Positions 1 to 6,431 of a stretch of 64,000 nt of DNA are shown piece by piece (position 1 is the stretch's first letter; the number at the start of each line of letters is the position of its first letter). The notes under the pieces were generated by a model. The model made no database searches and was not told the origin of the DNA. It saw only the letters and a program-made list of their open reading frames with translations. Where the stretch lies: assembly GCF_000332135.1 (NCBI RefSeq), contig NZ_KB235896.1, positions 1,313,403-1,377,402 of the forward strand, in the 5' to 3' direction. Source of the DNA: Anabaena sp. PCC 7108. Its GTDB lineage: Bacteria > Cyanobacteriota > Cyanobacteriia > Cyanobacteriales > Nostocaceae. The position numbers and the translations under genes were made by a program.

Positions 1-257
1 GACTCAATCGTCAGGGAATACGCCTTAGAGTGCAACTTAATCCCCTCATCCATCGCTTCCTTAGCCTGACGTTCCCCCCTAGAGAGAATCACCCACCGCT
101 TCTTCCTACCCATCGCCTGAGATGCAAAGCAGCTATCAACAACCTCCAAAGTCGTTGTAAAAGTCTTGCCAGTTTGACGGGCAAACATCCCAATTTTGAA
201 TCGGTTCTTATCCTTCAACCACAACTTTTCATAATCGTATAAAGGTATTGCAGTCAT
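1..257 (-). CDS. Mu gp28-like large terminase subunit (partial)
   Basis: The gene enters from the left edge of the window, so only its N-terminal ~85 residues are visible. Reading leftward from an ATG at 257 the protein begins MTAIPLYDYEKLWLKDKNRF and soon has FARQTGKTFTT, a terminase-type Walker A-like loop, then KKRWVILSRGERQAKEAMDE. This is the pattern of Mu-like phage large terminases (gp28 type), the ATPase/nuclease that packages phage DNA. The start lies 2 bp after the stop of the preceding gp27-like gene, so the two are almost certainly cotranscribed. Family assignment rests on the motif plus the neighbour; the nuclease part lies outside the window. Confidence 0.72.
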   Translation of the reverse strand, partial: MTAIPLYDYEKLWLKDKNRFKIGMFARQTGKTFTTTLEVVDSCFASQAMGRKKRWVILSRGERQAKEAMDEGIKLHSKAYSLTIE

Positions 258-259
258 AA

Positions 260-793
260 TTAAAACAGTCCGTAGACTTCCTCACGCACCCGCTTTAAAG
301 TCTTTAAGTGCGGATTCTCATCTCCTTCACCCCCAGCCTTAATCGCTTCAGCCTCCAAAATCTTTAATTTCTCATCAATTTTCTTCCGCACTTCAGCCGA
401 GTATTTCTTCACCGTCACACTAGAGCGGTTCAAATCCGCCACCATTCGCCCTAACTGAGGCAAAGACATCTCCCTGACATCAGACATCTCCATTAATGCC
501 TGATAAGCCTTCATTTGCGTTAAGCGAGTGAGAGCATCCCCCAAGGCATTTTGATCATCTCCACAAGCATCTGCCAACGCTAAAGCCTGTTCGGTAGCTT
601 CCTTCAATTCAGTTAATTGTGCCTCAAACTTTACGCCGTAACGATGGATTGATGATCGACTAATTTCATATCCCTTTTCCGCCAACGCATTAGCCAAATC
701 CTGATATCCCGAAAATGCCTTATTAATCAAGCTGGCATTCAACCAAGCTCGAATATCTTCAGGTAACAGACTGATCGTTGACCTCTGAGGCAT
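260..793 (-). CDS. Mu gp27-like protein (DUF3486 type), probable small terminase subunit
   Basis: A 177-residue protein opening with PQRSTISLLPEDIRAWLNASL, a DNA-binding-type N-terminus characteristic of the DUF3486/Mu gp27 family, followed by a helical body (YEISRSSIHRYG, then long Ala/Leu/Glu-rich helices). In Mu-like phages gp27 sits next to the gp28 large terminase, and here a gp28-like gene starts 2 bp downstream. It probably recognises phage DNA for packaging. The ATG at 793 lies inside the upstream Mor-family gene (35-bp overlap), implying translational coupling. Confidence 0.75.
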   Translation of the reverse strand: MPQRSTISLLPEDIRAWLNASLINKAFSGYQDLANALAEKGYEISRSSIHRYGVKFEAQLTELKEATEQALALADACGDDQNALGDALTRLTQMKAYQALMEMSDVREMSLPQLGRMVADLNRSSVTVKKYSAEVRKKIDEKLKILEAEAIKAGGEGDENPHLKTLKRVREEVYGLF

Positions 794-1154
794 TGTTATC
801 CTTTTCTTTTTTTAATAGATACCAAATATATCTTCGACTCAAATTAAATTCTTTTGCTAAAGCGTCAATAGTTCCAGACTGTCTTTTTTCAGCAATCTTT
901 TGATTTCTGACGCTTTTTTCCATCGCTCTACATAGAGGGATGTATATAAAAGTACCCGCGAATTCTCGCACCAATAGTTCGATATGCTCATAAGCAAGGT
1001 AGGAGAGCTTGTGTCCCTCTTTTATGGATTTAGGGATGTAGAGCGCTGATCCGCCAAATTTCTCTACCAGGGAAAGAGTAGCATCTAGTCCAATTAATTT
1101 ATTTAAATCTTTAAGAGTTTTGGGCAAAACTTCAGAAATATCGCTGTTTTCCAT
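759..1154 (-). CDS. Mor-family transcription activator
   Basis: A 131-residue protein with the Mor/C-type body: KDLNKLIGLDATLSLVEKFGGSALYIPKS, then a basic C-terminal helix-turn-helix (AKEFNLSRRYIWYLLKK). Mor of phage Mu activates the middle promoter by binding as a dimer and contacting RNA polymerase. Its position just upstream of the terminase pair, overlapping the next gene, suggests it belongs to the same Mu-like element. No strong Shine-Dalgarno sequence is visible before the ATG. Mu ends and transposase genes are not visible in this window, so this may be a partial or satellite-like element. Confidence 0.72.
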   Translation of the reverse strand: MENSDISEVLPKTLKDLNKLIGLDATLSLVEKFGGSALYIPKSIKEGHKLSYLAYEHIELLVREFAGTFIYIPLCRAMEKSVRNQKIAEKRQSGTIDALAKEFNLSRRYIWYLLKKEKDNNASEVNDQSVT

Positions 1155-1210
1155 TGTTAAAAAGTCAAATAATATCTATATATTAAAACATTTGTACTAC
1201 TTAATAACAA

Positions 1211-1237
1211 AATCCCTGACAAATAGTGCCAGGGATT
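1211..1237 (-). terminator. Possible intrinsic terminator (leftward)
   Basis: The arms AATCCCTG (1211-1218) and CAGGGATT (1230-1237) form an 8-bp perfect stem. On the minus strand the stem is followed by TTGTTATT, a modest T-rich tail. It would end leftward transcripts from the antirepressor-like gene at 1396-2307, ahead of the Mor gene. Confidence 0.45.
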
Positions 1238-1395
1238 AATTAATAATATCCAAGTTAAAAAAAACAAGTGTAAATCAGGAGAGTGGCGAAATTAAAATTA
1301 CATCACAAAAAGGTATTTTCCGCCCTCCATAATCTAATCGCACATACCCATCCCCGACCTCATAAATCTCTTCTAATCTAAAAAAACTTCGCAGG

Positions 1396-2307
1396 TCAAT
1401 CGCTCTCGTTCAGTCTAGTAAATTCTCCAACAAGACATTCAATACACAAAATATCGCTGTACCAAAGCAACTGTCCATCCACCCTATCGCTAAACCTTAC
1501 GCCTTTCTCCGTAGGCGCATAGGCATTATTAGCAACTCTTTCCTGAAACCCACACTTAACTAGAATCATCTGAACAAGGCCATTGTGCCAGTATGGAAAT
1601 TTGGGATATCGCTGCTTGATAATTTCTGTAAGTTCCGCCACAGTCAGCAAAGCACCACTACGAGCGTAAAGCCTATTAACGGCCGATACTACATGAGTTG
1701 CAACCTGCAATTCTGGGTAGTAATGTGCAACCAACAGCAATTTAATATTCGTCGCCTCATGTTCTGGAGTTTTTGTCAAAAATGCGTCTAACAACTCCGA
1801 AATTTGCTGAATTGAAGGACTAACCGGACTATCGGTATGATAGATTTTCTTAGAAAAAATCTCATTTTCTATAAAATTTGCTAATTCCTGTTTAATTAAA
1901 TTTTTCAGAGTATTAGAATCAGTAGCAGCTTTTTCTCTTGACCGCAATTTTTTCTCGCACTCGATAAAATATTGCCTAGTCTTATGTCCTGTCTCAGTCT
2001 GTGCCAATAAACAAAAATGCTTGAAAGCGTCGCACGTCATTTTGATTAAATCGCTAGAACGCCCGCATAGCTCCGATTCGGTAGATCGGCGGAATATCCC
2101 TTTCTCTATTTGATAATCCTGATCTTGCTTCAAAAAACTCTTTTTAGAGACAAGCTTTCTTTTCCCAGTAGCTTTATCGCAATACCCCGCAATCTTCCAA
2201 GCTACATCAAAATCAACAGGAAACTGCACACCCTCCTCTTCTTGTTTTAGCCACTGCTCAATCAATACCTGCAAATTTTCCTGATATTCAAAACTTAAAC
2301 CTGTCAT
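1396..2307 (-). CDS. Phage antirepressor-like protein with MSV199-type N-terminal domain
   Basis: A 303-residue protein. Residues ~25-125 (FDVAWKIAGYCDKATGKRKL through FKHFCLLAQTETGHKTRQYF) match the MSV199/AntA-like DNA-binding fold found in phage antirepressors and large DNA virus proteins. Residues ~165-300 resemble the C-terminus of the divergent KilA-N/Bro-N protein at 3089-4426: both have a YPEL motif before a helix, then an LL.xxxLxxxI/LxxR module, xGFQExxxN and PTEKG. It is transcribed in the same direction as the XRE repressor gene 45 bp upstream. Its role as an antirepressor or regulator of the local element is inferred from the family; no target is known. Confidence 0.65.
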   Translation of the reverse strand: MTGLSFEYQENLQVLIEQWLKQEEEGVQFPVDFDVAWKIAGYCDKATGKRKLVSKKSFLKQDQDYQIEKGIFRRSTESELCGRSSDLIKMTCDAFKHFCLLAQTETGHKTRQYFIECEKKLRSREKAATDSNTLKNLIKQELANFIENEIFSKKIYHTDSPVSPSIQQISELLDAFLTKTPEHEATNIKLLLVAHYYPELQVATHVVSAVNRLYARSGALLTVAELTEIIKQRYPKFPYWHNGLVQMILVKCGFQERVANNAYAPTEKGVRFSDRVDGQLLWYSDILCIECLVGEFTRLNESD

Positions 2308-2352
2308 TGTTTTTCTATATGTGTAAATTCTTGCTTTAGATTTGCTAATAAA

Positions 2353-2580
2353 TTAATCGTCAAAACTTACGCCAAAATCTACACCTAAAACTTCTTCAAT
2401 CTTGCGAAGCGTTTCTTCTGGGAGGCTTTGTTGTTCCTTCTCAATTCGATACCAATTCATTTGAGATATACCAGCCGCTTCGCAAATCGCTTTTAAAGAC
2501 CGAGGATCGGATTCTCTGGTCAATTTTATTTTTGCGCCTAATCCGGGAGTCTCAATTGACAGCGTTTTCGTTACTTTCAT
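2353..2580 (-). CDS. XRE-family helix-turn-helix repressor
   Basis: A 75-residue single-domain protein with a lambda-repressor-like HTH: KLTRESDPRSLKAICEAAGI then SQMNWYRIEKEQQSLPEETL, ending with the usual LRKIEEVLGVDFG. It is the size of a Cro/C-type phage or plasmid repressor and lacks a peptidase or dimerisation domain. The gene is divergent from the rightward phage-like genes beginning near 2.7-2.8 kb, and a palindromic candidate operator lies in the gap at 2651-2681. Autoregulation plus repression of the rightward transcript is the natural reading. Confidence 0.8.
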   Translation of the reverse strand: MKVTKTLSIETPGLGAKIKLTRESDPRSLKAICEAAGISQMNWYRIEKEQQSLPEETLRKIEEVLGVDFGVSFDD

Positions 2581-2650
2581 TGCTTATACACGCATCATTG
2601 CTTTTTTCTGTTTAGCTTTAGGCTTAACGCAGCAATTTTATATTAAATTA

Positions 2651-2681
2651 TCACGTTATGAGTTGACAACCTATAACGTGA
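2651..2681. promoter_or_regulatory. Candidate operator of the XRE repressor
   Basis: TCACGTTAT (2651-2659) and ATAACGTGA (2673-2681) are perfect inverted repeats separated by 13 bp. Each is followed or overlapped by the direct repeat ATGAGTT (2658-2664 and 2681-2687). TTGACA at 2663-2668 falls between the arms, so a bound repressor could occlude a -35 element. The site lies in the divergent gap between the XRE gene and the rightward genes. Confidence 0.6.
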
Positions 2682-2692
2682 TGAGTTAAGTT

Positions 2693-2803
2693 ATGAACAT
2701 AAAGAAAGCGATCGCACAAGCCTGGAAAACTTCAAGCGATCACTTTCTCTTCAACCCATTCATGAAAAAGGATTTCCTTTATTATGTCACAGCCTTGCGA
2801 TGA
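2693..2803 (+). CDS. Possible 36-residue leader peptide
   Basis: A short ORF begins MNIKKAIAQAWKTSSDHFLF and ends at TGA 2801-2803, overlapping the first 20 bp of the next gene in another frame. It lies immediately downstream of the candidate operator and could be a translated leader or small phage protein. There is no family evidence and no clear ribosome-binding site, so it is tentative. Confidence 0.25.
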   Translation: MNIKKAIAQAWKTSSDHFLFNPFMKKDFLYYVTALR

Positions 2804-3065
2804 ACACGCAATGGCTCAAATTGAGCTATATGCACACCTTGAGCAGCAAGCGTCCGCAATCTCCCCAATTCCCCCAGAAATCGAAATAGATTCCATTGAC
2901 GACCCCGACTTTGGCTCAATGTACCGCGTTTGGCACGGTATGCGCTTGCTCGGTACATTTTATCGCCGACTGGATGGCTTTTACATATCCCAGCCCGTCA
3001 ATTCCAATCAAGTTCAGGAATGGGCAACAGATACGGAAGCTATTGAAGCGATTGTTACTGCCTAG
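2784..3065 (+). CDS. Hypothetical protein of the phage-like region
   Basis: A 93-residue acidic protein of unrecognised family. The body PDFGSMYRVWHGMRLLGTFY followed by RRLDGFYISQP looks like a small beta-rich domain with conserved aromatics, and the C-terminus (EWATDTEAIEAIVTA) is a short helix. AAGGAT lies a little upstream of the ATG. It is the first substantial rightward gene after the divergent operator, followed within 25 bp by the KilA-N/Bro-N gene, so it is probably under XRE control. Function unknown. Confidence 0.6.
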   Translation: MSQPCDEHAMAQIELYAHLEQQASAISPIPPEIEIDSIDDPDFGSMYRVWHGMRLLGTFYRRLDGFYISQPVNSNQVQEWATDTEAIEAIVTA

Positions 3066-3078
3066 AAATTCGTACTTA

Positions 3079-3101
3079 GGGGGTTAAAATGCTAGACCCC
3101 C
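3079..3101 (+). promoter_or_regulatory. Small hairpin over the start of the KilA-N/Bro-N gene
   Basis: GGGGGT (3079-3084) can pair with ACCCCC (3096-3101). The left arm is also the best Shine-Dalgarno-like sequence for the ATG at 3089, which lies in the loop, so the hairpin could hide the ribosome-binding site. No T-tract follows, so it is unlikely to be a terminator. Confidence 0.3.
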
Positions 3102-4426
3102 CAAATTCATATCTCATTAAAACCATGAACAGTATAACAATTCAAACACACTTCTACAACGATCACGTCATAGATCAGTTAGCTCAAGAAGCCAGAATTG
3201 CTAAATTCAACATTCCCGCAGGTTACGTAAATGCCACTCAGATGTGCGATGCAAGCGAGAAACAATTCAATGATTATGCTCGTTTAAAAGGCACAAAGGC
3301 TTACTGGGAGGCGCTTTCGACAGAAACGGGAATTCCCGTTTCTGAACTTGTACTCGTAGTTAGGGGTGGAAACGATGAGCAAAGGCGATCGCAAGGAACA
3401 TGGGTACACCCTGAAATTGCCATTGATTTAGCCCAATGGGTAAGTGTAGAATTCCGCATCTGGGCAAACAGAGAACTAAAGCGCGTTATAGAACAAAAAG
3501 CCCAAGACCAAATAGAAACACCACACAACCCACCCAAACAGATTGAATCAGAAACAATCACAATCACGCCTGAACTGCCAGATACAGCCTTAGAGTTAAA
3601 ACTCAAATTTGAAAACCACGAAATTCGTTTCATGGGTACAGCCGAAGATCCTTGGTGGTCTGCCGCCGATATCTGCGCCATTTTGGAAATCAGCTTCGAC
3701 CACCAAACCAAGAAACTGGATGACTACGAGAAACGGCTACACCCACTGCCCACCACGCGTGGTCGTCAAAAAATGCTTTGCGTCAACAAATCCGGTTTCT
3801 ACTCCCTCATCCTGTCAAGCCGCAGTCCCCAAGCCAAGCGACTCAAAAAGTGGGTAGTGTCAGCTATCCCCTTCATCCGCGAAATCACCAATCGCCAACC
3901 GCACGAAGAAACATTCTCCTTCGTCAACAAAATCGACAAACATCAATCACAGGAAAAGTCCAAATTAACCGAACCACAAACAAGCGGAATCATACTCACC
4001 ACGCCCTCAATCAAAGACATATCCGACTTATTTGATACCACCCTGAACGACATAGACCCCAAAATAGTCGCTCAAATCAAACTCAAAGCCATAGCCAGTT
4101 GTTACCCAGAACTAACAGCTGCAACTGAAATAGCCAACCGCATCCTAGAAGCCCCGGTTGAAAGCCAACTACTTAACCCAACACAGCTTGCACAGATGCT
4201 CAATACCCGCACCCTGTGTAACTCCTGGACAGCACAGAAGGTGAACACACTCCTGATAGAGCAAGGCTTTCAAGAGAAAAATCCTTACGGCAACAATCCC
4301 CCGTACATCCCCACAGAAAAAGGCAAGCCATACAGCCGCATCATCCTCACCACTGCCACCACCAGCAAAACCACAATTCAAAATCTACGCTGGTTTCAAA
4401 ACATTTTAGACGCAACAGAAATCTAA
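3089..4426 (+). CDS. KilA-N plus Bro-N domain phage antirepressor-like protein
   Basis: A 445-residue DNA-binding protein with two antirepressor domains. Residues ~35-130 form a KilA-N domain (AGYVNATQMCDASEKQFNDY, then GTWVHPEIAIDLAQWVS). Residues ~175-265 form a Bro-N domain (IRFMGTAEDPWWSAADICAI through SGFYSLILSSRSPQAKRLKK, WVVSAIPFIREI). Residues ~310-445 share the C-terminal module of the divergent protein at 1396-2307. The ATG at 3089 has GGGGG five bases upstream; an internal ATG at 3125 lacks a Shine-Dalgarno sequence but would begin nearer the KilA-N domain. Such proteins usually counteract phage repressors or regulate late genes; the role here is inferred. Confidence 0.75.
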   Translation: MLDPPNSYLIKTMNSITIQTHFYNDHVIDQLAQEARIAKFNIPAGYVNATQMCDASEKQFNDYARLKGTKAYWEALSTETGIPVSELVLVVRGGNDEQRRSQGTWVHPEIAIDLAQWVSVEFRIWANRELKRVIEQKAQDQIETPHNPPKQIESETITITPELPDTALELKLKFENHEIRFMGTAEDPWWSAADICAILEISFDHQTKKLDDYEKRLHPLPTTRGRQKMLCVNKSGFYSLILSSRSPQAKRLKKWVVSAIPFIREITNRQPHEETFSFVNKIDKHQSQEKSKLTEPQTSGIILTTPSIKDISDLFDTTLNDIDPKIVAQIKLKAIASCYPELTAATEIANRILEAPVESQLLNPTQLAQMLNTRTLCNSWTAQKVNTLLIEQGFQEKNPYGNNPPYIPTEKGKPYSRIILTTATTSKTTIQNLRWFQNILDATEI

Positions 4427-4443
4427 CTCAGGAGTGCATAACA

Positions 4444-5490
4444 ATGAAAAATTTCCCACTGGTCAACTTACCCTTCCGCAAATTTAATGTAGGCGATCGC
4501 GTCCAAAGCCTCATAAAAGATACCAATAGCGACTACTTACTAGAAGGTACAATTTTCGGCTACCAATACCAGCATCAGCTATGGTCTGATTTACTCAACT
4601 CAGGTAACGATTTATTTCTTGATGGAACTGGCTGGATCTATGCAGTCCTCATTACCTACGAAGAACCGGACGATGAAACTGTACAGAACTATCCTCTCTT
4701 AACACACTTTCACGAAAAAGAACTAGAACTAATCCAAGGACTAGGGCATACTGAACTGCTACTAGATAAAACCGAAATCCGTACACTATTCGGCTGTTTC
4801 CCTGTAATTACAGAAGCCTTACTACATTCTTCCGTATTCCTAGTTGGCAAAAGTGAAGACAGTGAAATATTGATAGATTGCGGTAATAACGAAAACATTG
4901 CCAAGCAACTATGGGAAAAGCAGTCAACCATCAAAAACATCCTGCGAGCAATAAACCTATCAACCAAAGTAAACTTAAAACTTGACGGACAAATTCAGGC
5001 ATTTTTGAACACATCCCTTGATTTGAGTTCCATCTCACCCCTCAAAATCCCCGTGATCATGCCAGAAAACCTCGAAATCATCAAACGCGCTCAAAAGCAC
5101 CAGTCCTTACTGCAAGCCATCAGCGCCTCATCCGTAGCCGTCACCCTGCATGGCAGCAACGAAACCAACGGATTCATCTACCTTGACCTCTGCGTAGATA
5201 TCCCAGAAAGATTGAACAAACCCAGAGAAGAACTCATCGGCTACCCATCTAGCATCGTAGACCCGCAAATTTCCGAACCGCGCATACATCACATCAAACG
5301 AGCATTAGCACATGGACAATGTGAAACCTACAGCTACACCTACGAAGATCACAAAAACGATTGCCTGTGGAAATTTAACGTCAGTGTCACCCCAGTATTT
5401 GGGACAGAAGAAGTAATTACCATCGTTCAGGATGCAGAAGCATGGCAAAAAGGCTTCTGGCTTAATAAACTCAACAGAAAAATCCGCTAA
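4444..5490 (+). CDS. Hypothetical protein with PAS-like C-terminal segment
   Basis: A 348-residue protein preceded by AGGAG with good spacing and 17 bp after the antirepressor gene, so it is in the same transcript. The first ~100 residues (FRKFNVGDRVQSLIKDTNSD, then GWIYAVLITYEE) look like a small beta-barrel domain. The C-terminal ~130 residues (from IIKRAQKHQSLLQAISASSV, ending in WKFNVSVTPVFGTEEVITIV) have the order of a PAS sensor fold. A similar PAS-like segment with no output domain suggests ligand or protein binding. The family is not recognised and the function is unknown. Confidence 0.55.
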   Translation: MKNFPLVNLPFRKFNVGDRVQSLIKDTNSDYLLEGTIFGYQYQHQLWSDLLNSGNDLFLDGTGWIYAVLITYEEPDDETVQNYPLLTHFHEKELELIQGLGHTELLLDKTEIRTLFGCFPVITEALLHSSVFLVGKSEDSEILIDCGNNENIAKQLWEKQSTIKNILRAINLSTKVNLKLDGQIQAFLNTSLDLSSISPLKIPVIMPENLEIIKRAQKHQSLLQAISASSVAVTLHGSNETNGFIYLDLCVDIPERLNKPREELIGYPSSIVDPQISEPRIHHIKRALAHGQCETYSYTYEDHKNDCLWKFNVSVTPVFGTEEVITIVQDAEAWQKGFWLNKLNRKIR

Positions 5491-5516
5491 CTTGAACAAC
5501 AAAAACCAATAACTGT

Positions 5517-5547
5517 AAGGGGTTTAGCGGTGCTAAACCCCTTTTTT
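5517..5547 (+). terminator. Strong intrinsic terminator
   Basis: AAGGGGTTTAGC (5517-5528) pairs with GCTAAACCCCTT around a GGT loop and is followed by a run of T to 5547. It ends the rightward antirepressor/PAS transcript 27 bp after the stop at 5490. Confidence 0.9.
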
Positions 5548-5592
5548 CGGTTCCGATTTTAGTTTCGACTTAGCTAATTTGCCCATAAACAT

Positions 5593-5814
5593 CTAAAATC
5601 TCTTCACCAGATATAGAAACAACCTTTTCCATAACTTCCAAGCCTCCTTAAACTCTTCTAAATCCTCAAAATCATGAGGGTCTGGCGGTTCCTCACTACA
5701 ATCAAAAAAGATAGTTAATTGCAACCCATCCCGTAAAAATGGCGGCGGTTCGCCAAAGTGTGCAGGGTTCCACCTATCGGCATCAGTGAGATCAAGAATT
5801 TCCTCATCAGTCAT
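5593..5814 (-). CDS. Small hypothetical protein
   Basis: A 73-residue acidic protein (MTDEEILDLTDADRWNPAHF, then a Pro-rich segment and a C-terminal helix KEAWKLWKRLFLYLVKRF). Its ATG overlaps the stop of the preceding gene by 4 bp (ATGA-type junction), a strong sign that both are translated and form a pair. No family is recognised. A two-gene unit of small proteins beside a phage/plasmid region could be a toxin-antitoxin or accessory pair, but nothing in the sequence shows it. Confidence 0.5.
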   Translation of the reverse strand: MTDEEILDLTDADRWNPAHFGEPPPFLRDGLQLTIFFDCSEEPPDPHDFEDLEEFKEAWKLWKRLFLYLVKRF

Positions 5815-6125
5815 GATGCCAACGCCCTCACTTGCTCCTCAGAGACATCCAAGAACATCAACACACCCTTTCCATCTGGAGTTTTCATGTAATGAAGCAT
5901 CCAAGATTTGTCATCAGCCAGAATCGATTTACCAGCTTTGATTTCCCGCCACAAACGGCAGAAATAATCACCATCACGCACCATTTCCGGTTGTCGTTCA
6001 ATCCGAGCCATAGCCGCGTCAGCTTCAGCCAACTCCTCAGCCGACATCTGCGAATATTTCTTAGGTTGCAAAGCTTGAATCACGTCCGCTGCGGTTTTTA
6101 AAGCATACGTCCAACTTACGTCCAA
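5811..6125 (-). CDS. Small hypothetical protein whose 5' end lies in an 11-bp tandem array
   Basis: A 104-residue protein: a helical N-terminal half (MSAEELAEADAAMARIERQP) and WREIKAGKSILADDKSWMLH towards the C-terminus. No ATG is available. The frame opens with TTG at 6123-6125 inside the 11-bp repeat array, and the array carries a stop in every frame each 33 bp, so translation cannot begin further upstream. A GTG at V15 is an alternative start. It is coupled by a 4-bp overlap to the downstream 73-residue gene. The array upstream probably contains or overlaps its promoter. Function unknown. Confidence 0.5.
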   Translation of the reverse strand: MDVSWTYALKTAADVIQALQPKKYSQMSAEELAEADAAMARIERQPEMVRDGDYFCRLWREIKAGKSILADDKSWMLHYMKTPDGKGVLMFLDVSEEQVRALAS

Positions 6126-6285
6126 CTTACGTCCAACTTACGTCCAACTTACGTCCAACTTACGTCCAACTTACGTCCAACTTACGTCCAACTTACGTCC
6201 AACTTACGTCCAACTTACGTCCAACTTACGTCCAACTTACGTCCAACTTACGTCCAACTTACGTCCAACTTACGTCCAACTTACG
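6107..6285. repeat. Sixteen perfect tandem copies of an 11-bp unit
   Basis: The unit ACGTCCAACTT is repeated 16 times without a single change from 6107 to 6282, with a further ACG stub to 6285. One isolated copy occurs at 6339-6349. The period is close to one helical turn, so identical sites would face one side of the DNA. It lies in the gap between a leftward small-gene pair and a rightward ParA-type gene, as iterons or centromere arrays do. The repeat contains no palindrome, unlike a CRISPR or typical parS. Confidence 0.97.
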
Positions 6286-6431
6286 AATCCTAAATCCCGA
6301 AAACACCTGCCTGTAAACAATTCCAGTGTTTTCTAACAACGTCCAACTTTAAACTTTCACAGTAGCATCCCGACACATAAACCTACTGTCCCGGTCAATT
6401 ACCAGCAAGCATTCTACCCCCCAACCCCAGC

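Noticed and set aside
1290-1410. A ~36-residue peptide in the gap downstream of the antirepressor-like gene (minus strand, RLEEIYEVGDGYVRLDYGGR-like)
   Set aside because: It has no ATG/GTG/TTG start in frame after the preceding stop; perhaps the relic of a larger gene, too weak to annotate.
6107-6285. CRISPR array
   Set aside because: The 11-bp units are directly abutting, without spacers, and no cas genes are present.
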